DNA of 64,000 nucleotides from Trichopria drosophilae (GCA_030407085.1 CM059584.1:107197001-107261000); one strand, 5' to 3'. Shown: positions 48,905 to 59,786, numbered from the stretch's first letter. Numbers and translations: made by a program. Notes: a model not told the origin generated them from the sequence alone.

Positions 48905-49874
48905 GGGGCATTCTTTGTCAAAACGGCCACCCCCCTGCGCATTTCAATTTTTGAGATAAAATTATTTATAAGGGCTTAAAATTTTGCTTAAAATGTCTAT
49001 TTTTTAAAGCCGTATGGTGTTTTTCGAAAAACCAAAATGGTGGACCTTTTAAGTGGCCAAAAGTGAGAAAAGTAATGAAAAAAATTACATTACTTAAAAA
49101 AAAACAATACAAACGATCATAAAAAGAACATGTAATAATGCTTAAATTGTAGAGTTAAATATGGACTATTATTAGTAATATTTGGTATTTGGCGGTACTA
49201 GGCCAAAACCGCCTAGTACCGAGTTTCACCCGAATCAAGTGCATTTTGGATATTGGTCCACCATTTTCGATCCCCCATTTTGAATGCGAAAAATTATATT
49301 CCACAAATTCTAAGTGGGAAAACTAATTAATAATTCTGATACCAACAAAATAATTTTCAATATAGTAATCTGTGACCCCGGAAACCCCCGAGTAACGATT
49401 TTCAACAAGATCCATTCACTGTTCAAAAATTCGTCCACCATATTCGATCCGCCATTTTGAATTTGTACATTTAGACTTTAGATTCGTAATCTGCGCCCCG
49501 AAAACCCCCGAGTAACGATTTTCAACAAAATCCGTTCATTTTTCCATAATTCGTCCGCCATATTGGATCCGCCATTTTGAATTCTATAAAATACGATATT
49601 ACTAATAATAGTCTATATTTAACTCTACAATTTAGGCATTATTACATATTTTTTTATGATCGTTTGTATTGTTTTTTTTAAGTAATGTAATTTTTTTCAT
49701 TACTTTTCTCACTTTTGGCCACTTAAAAGGTCCACCATTTTGGTTTCTCGAAAAACACCATATGGCTTTAAAAAATGGACATTTCAAGCAAAATTTTAAG
49801 CCCTTATAAATAATTTTATCTCAAAAATTTAAATGCGCAGGGGGGGGGGTGGCCGTTTTGACAAAGAATGCCCC
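48905..49874. mobile_element. Nested foldback, GGGGCATTCTTTGTC ends
   Basis: Arms of about 285 bp begin GGGGCATTCTTTGTCAAAAC and are nearly perfect inverses. It sits in an AT microsatellite, so the target duplication (at least ATAT) cannot be sized. The loop carries two to three copies of the ~120-bp module in one orientation (CCGCCATTTTGAATT near 49441-49455 and 49558-49581). Confidence 0.85.
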
Positions 49875-49905
49875 ATATACACAACAAAATAGAAAAAAAG
49901 AACTC

Positions 49906-49978
49906 GTAACGCTCGAGATTCGAACTCGCGACGTCAATATTAGCAGGCTGGCGCTCTACCCACTACGCCACCGCCGCT
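49906..49978 (-). pseudogene. tRNA-like segment in the right arm
   Basis: Mirror of 47823-47894, with TGGCGTAGTGGGTAGAGCG as box A on the minus strand. One change in box A and several in the anticodon region show that the two arms have diverged. Confidence 0.55.
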
Positions 49979-50172
49979 TCGTACGTTCACTTTCCCAACG
50001 AAGCATATTAAGCATATTATAGGCAAACGCAATTTTTTCAAACTCATTTTTCTTGAAACCTGCTGCATATTGCGCTTTAGTACTTTACCACAAGATATGT
50101 GACCTAACAATCTTTCATCAGGGGAAGTTTCAAACTTTTCTGAATTCCGTTGGTCTGACTCTCCCCTTGTTA

Positions 50173-53100
50173 GAGCAAAATGTTATTTAACGAAACCGGT
50201 ATTTCGACCTAAGTTTTAATTGACCTTTCACGCGGTCTTGATTGCCTATCAGAAATTTAACACCGCTGTGTAACAACAAAAGATGCAATCTAATGTCTCC
50301 AATATCTTAATCGCCTTTTCCCTCTCCTACTCTTTCAGTTTCTTTCCAGCCCTCTTCAGCAGTGCTGAAACGAAGTCTTTCGATCTCGAGAGTACAAAAA
50401 ATCTAATCAAAACTCGGCTTTCACAGCAGTCGATTTCTTGATTGCAACGATTTGTGAAGATCTGAAGACGCGCTCGTGTAAATAGTCCTACATATATACA
50501 GATATATTAGGAATACGGTGTCTGATGATTCCGATTAGGGCATCAATTTCGAATAAGATCTTTTAAACGCGATTGGGGCGCTTGTCCTTGCACTGCACAA
50601 GAGTGGTCAGATAACGCGACCGCGGCCTTTGAACGTCGACCGTTCTACGAGAAGGGTTTTATCGTACGAAGTAACTGTAATTTCGATGAAAACATTGAAA
50701 TATAAATCGGTGTTTTAATGGAATTACACCAAAATGTAATTAATTTATTAAAATAATAAAACAATTTTGTGCACTACATTTTTCAGTCAGAATATTAATA
50801 ATGTTTCTTCTAAAATTATTTACAATTTTTCATGAAACAAATTCTTTAATACTCCGAAGAAGTGATTCAAAAATAATATTAATTTTTCAAGTAATAACTA
50901 GTGTTGGCGTGGTGCCTCGCTCACTTCGCTCGCTCAGAAACTTCGACCCAGTGTAGAGTCGGTTATTCCTTATTAATACTCGTGCATTTACTAACAGCTG
51001 TAAATTACATTATAGAATTATATCGATATTTGGGAGTATTTCACTAATTACACCTTATGATGAACGAAATACAGAAATTACATTTTTATTCTTTCCCAAC
51101 ATTCTTACTTCCGAATTCAAAGACTCCCCTGTACAGTTAAAGATGAAAATTATTACTACAGTGTTTGGATCATTTTCTGCCGAACTTGTTAGAAATTCGA
51201 TATGCCTAAACTTGTATCTGGGACCTGTCGATTGACGGTCAAATGCTCTAAAAATTGAAAAAAAAAACGGCAAAAATGGTAAAAATTATCAAAAGTTCGG
51301 CATTCATTTTCTCAAAAATTAGAAATGATCTAAAAACTATAGTAATAATTTCTACCTTTGACCAAAACTGCAAGAAACTCTGAACTGTGCAGATGAGTCT
51401 CTGACTTCAGGGGTAAGAATGTTGGAACAAATAAAAAATGCAATGTCCATCTTAGGTTCAGTATAAGACGTAATTAATTAATTACAAATACTTATTAAGT
51501 GCAATGAACGTAAATACCACTAATTTTGGAGTTTATAACAGAATTCCTCGATGAATCATTTTAAAAAAGTTTTTTCTTATTATTTAACCCTCAAAGAATA
51601 TTTTCGAACAAGAAACCCAGGAGTAGCAGAACATTCGGGTTAAACTTAATTCAAACGACCCGTGTAGTATGGGTATAGATACCTACATCAGTTTTTTTTT
51701 CTTTAACCACTTTTTTAAATTGACAACATTTTTGGTTTTGCTAACAAACTTCTGTTCTCCTAACTGTACACATGACCTAAAATTAACAGGTTGCCTGTCC
51801 TTTTCATTACTTATATGGAACTAATGCAAAATCTTTATGCCAGAAAATTGCCTTGAACAAAATGTGAAATGTTAGATACATGGTAAAGTACGTGTGATCA
51901 TTTTAAGGTGGCAGTATGAGAAAATATATACGCACAATGAAAGAGAAGATTTGCACGCCGTTCGTTGTAAAAATTGTGATAATACCGTCAATTTATGTGG
52001 CAGGCAGCGGTATGAGGTGAAGTGGGTCAAATGCGGCGAATAAAATGTCCATAAAGTTAATAAGAACGACAACAAAGAAAATAAATAAATACCACGAAGA
52101 AAGTAAGCAAATGAAGGCAAATTTACCTAGAGTTGTAGAAAAGCGACAGTAAAAAAGTAAGGGGCTAAAAAGAGAGTAAAGAAAGTAAGAAGCTGAACCT
52201 TAAAGGGGCGAGTAAAAATTGCGCTGGAAACTTCCGAAAGAATATCGAGGCTAGTAAGAAAAAGTTAGATGGCAAACGAAATGCTGATGATCGTAAATTA
52301 GAAGGTAGAAGAACGATCCAGTAAAGAAAGTAGGAACGCTGCGGAAAGAATAGATAAAACACCTCACGAGGCTTTAGTGATAAAAATGGGATTAAAATAC
52401 GAACGAAAGCGAAGAGACCATTTTATTAGAACTAACAAAACAAAAGCTTTTGTAATTAATTTAATTAAATTTATCATGCTTTACATCTTTTAGTTAATTA
52501 AAAGATAAAGGAAGAAAACGTAAGAGAATACAAACATCGGATAGTAAAAGCTTAGAAGACCTGTAGGGAATAGATTAAGAAAACAGTATAATTCGTATGA
52601 ACAATTTAGAATCTTAATTTCGGACGGATGTATTAGGGGGAAAGGTTACATCTTTTAGATAAATGGAAGCCAATTTCACAATTATTGTGAAAAAATAAAA
52701 GTTAAAAATACCATACCAATTAAGCTATGTTCATTTACATTTTCTTTTAACCAGTACTTTTAAAAAACATAAAAGCTTGTATATTTCCACCCATTTATTT
52801 TCGTTGCCCTTCTATGTTTTGAAATGCTTAATTGTTGACTCGAAAGAAAATATTTTGACGTAGCAGAAGTAATTTAAATTTTCATTCTCCTGTATTGTAT
52901 GCAATCAGGAAACTGTTATTTTATTTAAATTGTTAAAAATGTACATTTTTATTTAACTACAATATTTTCATTTACTAAGATAACATTTTCGAACTTTCTC
53001 ATAATGTTCCGTAAAACGCGAGCCGTGAACTGAATTTCAAAACGTGACAAGAGCTTATTTGCATTTCCTACGAGAATAACATGCATTGTCATAAAAATAA

Positions 53101-53441
53101 CAGAACAATTTATTATTATCACATTATTTTTTAATTATGTTAAACATTTTTTAACCTTGGAAATTTCTGTAGTAAATTTTGAACAAAAATAAAGAATTGT
53201 GACGAAATTATTCCGTTTTGAAGTTTGATCCTTTTTTACTTAAAAAATGACAAGAGCATAATTGACACGCTGAGAATAAAAATGGGTCAAAAATATAACG
53301 CGGGCAAAAGAGAATTAACTTTATTAATGCGGAAAAATGAATTAAATAATCTCGGCGGGCAAAAATGACTTATATAATATTCAGGGCAAAAATAGATTAA
53401 AATTATAATTCACATTTGCTCTTATGGAAAATTTAACCCAC
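50173..53441. other. Three kb without recognised genes
   Basis: Open frames at 51055-51273, 51872-52120 and 52165-52362 (all minus) show no known motif or splice pattern. 51960-52400 is unusually purine-rich on the plus strand (many GAAAGTAAG and GTAAAG words). From about 53270 on, GGGCAAAAATGACTTAT-like words begin, a family that returns near 55.85 and 56.6 kb. Confidence 0.45.
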
Positions 53442-53455
53442 ATTTCCTCGCATCT

Positions 53456-53923
53456 ACTAGGGTCGCTCAGCACCCTTCGACGTGTGCACGCCGAAAAAGC
53501 TGGGCCCCTACCCTGGGATAAGGTACCGCGGGAGCTCGGGAGCCCCGGGTCGGTTCCATCCATGTCTCTGCCTCTTCTGTCAGGGCCATGGGAGGCCCGG
53601 CCCGCCCGAGCGTCTGGAGTAGGATTCGCGGGGGCAACTCCAACCGCGCCAAAACTCGTGGTTCGCCGCGGGTTTCGGTGTTGTTGGGGGGTGGTTTCGC
53701 TAGAGAAGATAGACAAACCCTCGACCAGTAGGGCCGGCAGATGCACAGCTGTCGGGAACTGGTAGTCATTGCCGCGCAAGCATGCTTCGCGGGAATGACG
53801 GGGTTAGGCAAGCTCCACATTTGCCCAGCTCCTGCCCAATATTTGGGGAGGGGCTGTCCGAGACCGATAGGTCCCGGAGCGCCCGCATGGCTCACGCCCT
53901 GGGCGCTTACAAAATGTCTAAAG
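53456..53923 (-). mobile_element. GC-rich retroposed insert with 14-bp target duplication
   Basis: ATTTCCTCGCATCT lies on both sides (53442-53455 and 53924-53937). The 468 bp between are strongly GC-rich in an AT-rich neighbourhood. The minus strand is open through nearly the whole insert in two frames, one containing MDGTDPGLPSSRGTLSQGRG. A 14-bp duplication fits LINE-type or LINE-mobilised insertion; no poly(A) is present. It could be a 5' piece of a GC-rich non-LTR element or a captured transcript. Confidence 0.6.
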
Positions 53924-53937
53924 ATTTCCTCGCATCT

Positions 53938-55966
53938 TAAAAAGTAAACCATTTTTACCCGTTAGTTGAAATTAAGTCACTAATGCCAATTTCTAAAAGT
54001 TAACCCGTTATTGTATTAATTCGAATAATATCTACACAAAGTGACTCTTATTGTTTTGTTTATAGGAAACGGGACTTACGAGTACATCATATGTAAACAC
54101 GATTCTATTTATTTAGGAAAGTTGTTAAAATATGACGTTGTTATAATTGAAATCGGAAAACAACTCAATTATAAAAATAACAAAGTTTTATTTATTTCTT
54201 ACATTTGACTTCAGCGATCTGAAAGTATTCGCATCAGTTATTCATATTCTGAAAGGATACCTGAGCTCCCTAAATGGAATTTATATATAATTCTTAAACA
54301 TTCAATTTGCTTTAAATTCACATTTAAAAAAATACACTTAATGAGAGAGTATGTAGATATTTGTGTATATGTGCATGTATCTGCTTGCATATTCGTATGC
54401 ACTTGAGGGAACTATTTTTGTATGTACACTAGCGTGCAGAGATTCTGTCATCTTTTATCTCTTACTCGTAAACTTAGAAAGTTTGAATCTTTTGAGACAA
54501 GCTTGTAATGGATCGTGCATTCTCGCGGATCTAGTGTAATATATGTATGTGATATGTATGTGTATTGATTGATCGTAGACAGAGAGAGAAATTAGGTAGA
54601 GAAAGAGAGAGAAAGAAACTAGTCATAAATAGTTCTGTGGTATTCTTGTAATGTATGCTGGACTTGTATGCGTCCACCAATCAACAATTAGCATTTGGAA
54701 CCAGATGCTCTAGGAACACACGCTAGCTCCCTCTCCATAGCGCGTGCACGTGATCTCCCCCATGCGCACGGAACCCTTCCGTCGTGAAGACAAAGGACGC
54801 CGTATCAGATAACAATCAGACTCCATATCGACAAGACGCTCAAGAAAAATAAATCAGATCAGCGGTCGTGTCAGCTTTCCCATTTTATTTTGGGAGTTAT
54901 TTTTACAACATTAACCGGCAATCATATAAGGTTCTGTTCAAGTACATTGGAGGAGTCAATCTGAATTCAGCAAGACGGACTGGAATTTGTATTTGGGGTC
55001 TACTTCTAAGGAAGAGAGAGCTGCGTTGTGTTTTGGGAAAGAAGATTCGACAAGGTGGACATCGAAGCCCTGGCCAGGTTTTTCTTTGATTCATTCATAT
55101 AAAAAAAAAAAAAAAAAAAAAAAAAAACGTACATAATTTTTCAATTCGTCGGCATTTCTCTCTCTTTTCGCGGATACATAGTGTGTTTTGTGATAATTCG
55201 AACTGATACTAATTTTCTCTTAAAGAAAAGAAAAGAAGGAACTGGAGTTACTTTGGAACTATGATGTTTATTTTTGTTTATTTGTGTAAAATGATTGATG
55301 GAATGAAATGATGTGGAAATGATAATTATGTTAAAAATGCTAATCATGATATTATGTATAAATTTGAAATTTTGGTTTCTGTCGTAATGATATTTGAAGT
55401 GATTATAGAATAATGAATTTGAAATGACGAATGGTGAAGTTTTTTCTTATTTGACGAATGAGGTTGATGTTAATCGAAACAGAAAATGTATAATTTAAGA
55501 TCAATTTTGACAATATATATATATATGAATTAGACATTAAAAATTGAAAGGAGTGTTTATTTGACAATTATGCATATATGTGAACATGTGATTATATTTT
55601 TTGTTTAGGAAATGGAAAAGTGAATATAAAACATAGTAAAAAAGAAAATAACGTTACTATATAGAAATAAATCTAATACAAGCTTGCGAAGCTTAGCAAT
55701 GAGAAAGGCCATATTATAAGGATGGCCTTAACTCAAAGTAATTGAAAAGTTGATGACAATTGACAATATAAAGTGATATATTAAAACGATTATTAAGCAC
55801 GACCGTTCAAGTTCAGTAATATAAAATAAAAGCGCGAGCAAAAACGAATTATAATTTCAGCGCTAGCAAAAATGATATAAATTTTTAATTCGATTTTGCC
55901 CAAAAGAATATTTTATATATGTAATTTTTATCTTCATGATATTTTTATACATTTTTGCTCGTAGCG
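53938..55966. other. Non-coding stretch, possible LTR-like segment
   Basis: 54700-54880 is GC-richer and holds GACGCTCAAGAAAAATAAATCAG, reminiscent of the polyadenylation region of an LTR, but no matching end or duplication was found. AG-rich microsatellite lies at 54580-54620 and an A-run of about 30 at 55100-55128. The open frame at 54868-55089 stops just before that A-run, so a retroposed 3' end is possible. Confidence 0.35.
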
Positions 55967-55969
55967 TCT

Positions 55970-56232
55970 AATCTCGAAAATGTGACGTAACAGAAAATTT
56001 TGCTAGCGTCATGACAAAAAACACGTCGGATATGATACTTCGCTTGTAAAAGATCTCTTGTGCCCTAAAATTAATCCAAACATGGCAGAAAACGCTAATT
56101 TCGATACATTTAACCTTACTTTTCTCAAAAATGCGACGGTATAGGAAAATTCTGCTAGTGTTTTCAGCACCAAAAAACAGTTCGGATATGATACTTTGCT
56201 TGTCAAAGGTAAAATCAGCGTCGAACAGTGAT
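55970..56232. repeat. Two tandem units of ~157 bp
   Basis: TCTCGAAAATGTGACG...AGAAAATTTTGCTAG...GTCGGATATGATACTTCGCTTG (from 55974) recurs as CTCAAAAATGCGACGG...GGAAAATTCTGCTAG...TTCGGATATGATACTTTGCTTG (from 56132). The overlapping minus-strand open frames are repeat shadows. Confidence 0.65.
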
Positions 56233-56559
56233 AAGGGGGTGTATATTCTGCAAATAATATGCCTCTCAATACTTAATTGTGCCGCTGCAATAAAAAATTG
56301 ATGAAAACAATAAGTCAATGACAATGAATATCAATTGTACACGTCTCTTTCAAAAATTCCTAGAATTAAGCAATGTAGAAGCATACCAAATTCAATACTT
56401 TTATTATAGAATTAACATAAGAAGTATAATAATGTAATCCGGGAATTAACGCAAATAATGATTAAAATTTTAAATCATTTGTATATTTTTAAAAGAATCC
56501 CAAAAGTTTAAAAATTGCGATATCAAAGCGAACAAGTTTCAATACAAAATTACAACACG

Positions 56560-56720
56560 AGCAAAAATAAGTTAAAATTTCTTTGCGGGTAAAAGTGACT
56601 TATAATTTCCGAGCGGGCAAGAATTACTTAAATGTCTAATTCGTTTTTGTCCTGAAGAATATTTTAAGTCATTTTTGCTCTTACAATCGTGTAAGTCACT
56701 TTTGCCCACTGCCTGGAATT
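56560..56720. repeat. GGGCAAAAGTGACTTATAAT word cluster
   Basis: Degenerate GCGGGCAAAAATGACTTA words occur in both orientations (GGGTAAAAGTGACTTATAAT, then AAGTCATTTTTGCTC and GTAAGTCACTTTTGCCC). Similar clusters are at 53270-53420 and 55830-55960. They form an inverted array of unknown nature. Confidence 0.5.
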
Positions 56721-56721
56721 T

Positions 56722-56942
56722 CCCTACTGAAAATGTTCGTAATATCATATGATAAATCATATGAGATTTTTAAAATATCAGACGATCCGGGAAACTTTTC
56801 ATGTGATTTCTCATGTAATTATACGAAATAATAATAATATGAGAAAATGAATTACAATCATCTGCATTCCTCTAAGATATTAAAGAAATTATAAAAATCT
56901 CATATGATTTATCATATGATTTTACGGAAATTTTCACCAGGG
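56722..56942. mobile_element. 221-bp MITE, CCCTRSTGAAAAT ends, TT flanks
   Basis: The left end CCCTACTGAAAATGTTCGTAA and the complement of the right end, CCCTGGTGAAAATTTCCGTAA, are inverted repeats that continue into ATCATATGATAAATCATATG (about 50 bp). Both sides are flanked by TT. Start CCC, end GGG and a 2-bp duplication match 32541-39382 and 8790-9787. Confidence 0.7.
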
Positions 56943-57550
56943 TTGCTCGCGAACAGAATAATAACCCATTTTTTCTGGCGACGTATGTTTAGCCAGTTTT
57001 TGCTATCAATTTATCCTAATTAAATTACAATATTTCTGAAGGAATGTATTCTAAAATTAGGCACAATAGCTTTTCGAATTTCTTGTATCCATTATGTACT
57101 GTAGAATTTGTAATTACTTACGGTTTTCCGATTAAAATGGCTGTAAATTGAGTAAAAAACGATAATTTTTAGCCGACATATAGCATTTTTATGAAGAAAA
57201 TTTTTTGTAGCTAAAATCAGTTAACCCTTTGAGCCATGCATTTTTCTTTACACGGAAAATAGCTGAAAATTGTTACTCGGGGGTTTTCAGGGTCGCTGAT
57301 CACGAATCCGTTGTCCAATTTTCAAAATTCAAAATGGCGGATCCAATATGGCTGACTAAAGTGCCAAAATGTGATACGATCGCATCGAAATTTGGTTTTG
57401 GGGGGTTTTTCGAGGTCGCTGATTACGAATCTGCCCTAAGATTTTCAAAATTCAAAATGACGGATTCAATATGGCTGACCTAAAGTCCAAAAAGTTATGC
57501 AATCGCAGCGAAATTTGGTTTCGGGGTTTTTCGCACGACTCGCATACGGT

Positions 57551-57611
57551 CGTTCTGCATTTAGACATAACGCAACACTTGTGATGTTGCGTTATGTCTA
57601 AATGCAGAACG
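57551..57611. repeat. Perfect 27-bp hairpin
   Basis: CGTTCTGCATTTAGACATAA plus CGCAACA pairs without mismatch with 57585-57611 around a 7-nt loop (CTTGTGA). It lies between the direct and inverted module arrays. Confidence 0.9.
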
Positions 57612-57664
57612 AAATTGCTTCTTTGACTTTCATACGAAATAATTGCAAACACAAAAATCTTCCC

Positions 57665-57800
57665 TACAAAGTGAAAAAAAAAATCAATTCTAAAAAGCAA
57701 AAAAAAACAATAAAATCCAAAAGCAAAAAAAAAACAATAAAATCAAAAAAGAAAAAAAAACAATAAAATCCAAAAGAAAAAAAAACAATAAAAAATGGAG
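57665..57800. repeat. A-rich tandem repeat
   Basis: Four to five units of about 25-30 bp of the form AAAACAATAAAATCCAAAAG. Simple-sequence expansion with no gene. Confidence 0.8.
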
Positions 57801-58796
57801 ACAATAGCCGCCACGTCCACGTATCGTGTCTCTGGGTTAGGCTGAGTGCGGTTGTAAATATTCTCACGTTAGTTTTTACTTTTTATGTTTCACATGAGAG
57901 CCCTTATTTAGAATTTAATAAATTTTAGGTCAGATTGATATTTGAAGACCCTAAAAATTTAAAAGTAGAAAATTTCAGACAAGATTCGAGATCAGCAACC
58001 AAAAAAATCCCTGAAACCCGATTTCACCGCAATCGCATAACTTTTTGGATTTATGGTCCGCCATATTGGATCCGCCATTTTGAATTTTAAATCTGAAGGC
58101 AGATTAGTGATCAGCGACCTCCAAAACCCCCCGAAACCGAATTTCGCTGCGATCGCATAACTTTTTGGACATTTGGTCCGCCATATTGGATCCGCCATTT
58201 TGAATTTTGAAAATCTGAAGGCAGATTCGTGATCAGCGACCTCTAAAACCCCCCGAAACCGAATTTCGCAGCGATCGCATAACTTTTTGGACATTTGGTC
58301 CGCCATATTGGATCCGCCATTTTGAATTTTGAAAATCTGGGGGTCAGATCGTGATCAGCGACCCCAAAAACCCTCTATATATGATTTTTTGGCCCTGTTT
58401 ATTGTATTCTTCTATCTCCCATGCATTTATTGTAAAGAAAACGTGTTTTTTTTTTATTCAATTTTTTATATAAACAATATAATAAACAATTTGTGTGAAT
58501 TACCCGTTGAAACATGTTTATTAACATATTAGTGAAACGCATACACAAAAAGCCGCATGAAAAAAGACGTTTTAGGCACTGAAAGACGAAGAAAATGGGA
58601 ACGAAAATGGTGGGATCTCAAAGTCCCGCCGTGCCGCAAAGGGTTAAAGAAAATGAAATTTTATGTTTTTCTATAACTCGTAATGGTAAAATTATAACTT
58701 GGTATAATAAGGTACACCTATAGTTTTATTTGCTTTCAAATTTAATAACATTTACATTGCTCAAAACTCATTTAAAAGGCATTCATAACGGTTTGT

Positions 58797-59000
58797 TTAT
58801 TTGCATCCCGGAAAACGTTTATGGTACGCATCAATAATCTGGAGAGCGTTTTGCTTCTGTTCTTCATTTTTTGTTATATGTACATTTCTGACAGTGTATA
58901 ATTTATAATATTTAATCACATCTAGCATTTGTTGCTGGGTTCCAACGACTTTTTGGGACATAAATAAGTAATTCCATCGAGGTCCGGTCCGATTCTGCAC
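58797..59000 (-). pseudogene. Short open frame overlapping inverted repeats
   Basis: The frame runs QQMLDVIKYYKLYTVRN and KNEEQKQNALQIIDAYHKR, with gene-like composition. It overlaps one arm of the inverted repeats at 58922-59250, so it is more likely the tail of a transposon protein than a host gene. No family is recognised. Confidence 0.3.
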
Positions 59001-59250
59001 GGTAGCTAAAAAAAATTTTCCACTTCGAATAACTTAAAAAATAGCTGTTTGGGACATAAATAAGTCATTCTATCGAGATCCGATTCTACCTGCAAACAGT
59101 CGTTGGAACCCAGCAACAAATGCTAGATAATTGTTGCTACCTTCAAAATGCGGCACTGGTACATCCTCCGTAAAAGCTGTTTGTTACGTTATTCAAAGTG
59201 GAATATTTTTTTTATCTACCGAGCAGAATCGGACCGGACCTCGACAGAAT
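58922..59250. repeat. Two interleaved inverted repeats
   Basis: CTAGCATTTGTTGCTGGGTTC (58923) pairs with GAACCCAGCAACAAATGCTAG (to 59126), and GAGGTCCGGTCCGATTCTGC (58979 on) pairs with CAGAATCGGACCGGACCTC (to 59242). The pairs overlap as A-B-A'-B', so they cannot form one simple hairpin. This suggests two insertions or a rearranged MITE. Confidence 0.7.
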
Positions 59251-59259
59251 GATATATTT

Positions 59260-59786
59260 TGAAACGTGCAGGTTTGGAAAATAAGTGGACTCGAGAGACA
59301 GATTGTAGGTAAGAAATTATAATTTTATTGACGATTCCTCCTTTTTATCGCTTTGGCGTACAAATTCATATATTTATTGTGGGCCTTTAATTTGGCTTGA
59401 ATCACTCCACCTGTAAGGAGAAAAGAGCGATTACATATGGTACGGAGGGAACCTGCCTACCCGTACTTGACAGGGACACTAGGCGCGCTGGCCTGGGTGC
59501 CGCTGCAAGTTCAAGCTAAATGCACTTTTACTCTACCCGCCCACGGATACTTACGTAGCCGGGGAATCGGAGCGCGTGCTCGAGTCGATCGACAGACTGT
59601 ATAGACTGCCTGGCGACGACTGTCCCCTACCTCGGGAATTTCCCCCAAATTTAAAGCCAGGAGAATCTCGCAGGCACTCGACACTCATTTTCTTTCCCAC
59701 TCGCACGCCCTGCTCTCTCTCTCTCTCTCTCTCTCACTCGCTCGCGTTGTTGTTTACACGCGGACGATGCAAATCGGTCCGTTACA
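59260..59786 (-). repeat. Probable 3' LTR of the gypsy element
   Basis: On the minus strand it runs from TGTAACGGACCG to CACGTTTCA, so it has TG...CA ends. It contains AATAAA-type signals near 59375 and 59332 and a GA microsatellite near 59720. A run of at least 13 G on the minus strand (59790-59803) directly precedes it, a plausible polypurine tract. It could not be compared with the 5' LTR. Confidence 0.6.

Larger units (their letters stand above)
47635..50169. mobile_element. Foldback element flanked by TTA (PIF/Harbinger-like MITE)
   Basis: It begins CAAGGGGAGAGTCAGACC and ends with its complement; both flanks are TTA (47632-47634 and 50170-50172). A 3-bp TTA duplication is typical of PIF/Harbinger. 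The left arm runs continuously from 47635 to about 48210. Its mirror is split into 48597-48904 and 49875-50169 by a nested 970-bp foldback. Without that insert the element is about 1.57 kb with arms of about 575 bp. Each arm carries a tRNA-like segment. There is no transposase. Confidence 0.85.
57225..58643. mobile_element. TTAA-flanked element built of ~120-bp modules
   Basis: TTAA-CCCTTTGAGCCATGC at the left and GCCGTGCCGCAAAGGG-TTAA at the right are inverted repeats with a TTAA duplication, as in piggyBac or Kolobok. Inside are two to three direct modules (57280-57530), a perfect hairpin (57551-57611), an A-rich tandem stretch (57665-57800) and four inverted modules (57980-58370). The open frames here (for example 57992-58306) are module read-through. 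No transposase is present. Confidence 0.7.

Noticed and set aside
54700..55100. Solo LTR of a retrotransposon
   Set aside because: A polyadenylation-like AATAAA and GC shift are present, but neither TG...CA ends nor a target duplication could be found.
57992..58306. 104-codon frame with FKMADPIWRT repeats
   Set aside because: Translation of tandem ~120-bp DNA modules; the same frame appears wherever the module occurs.
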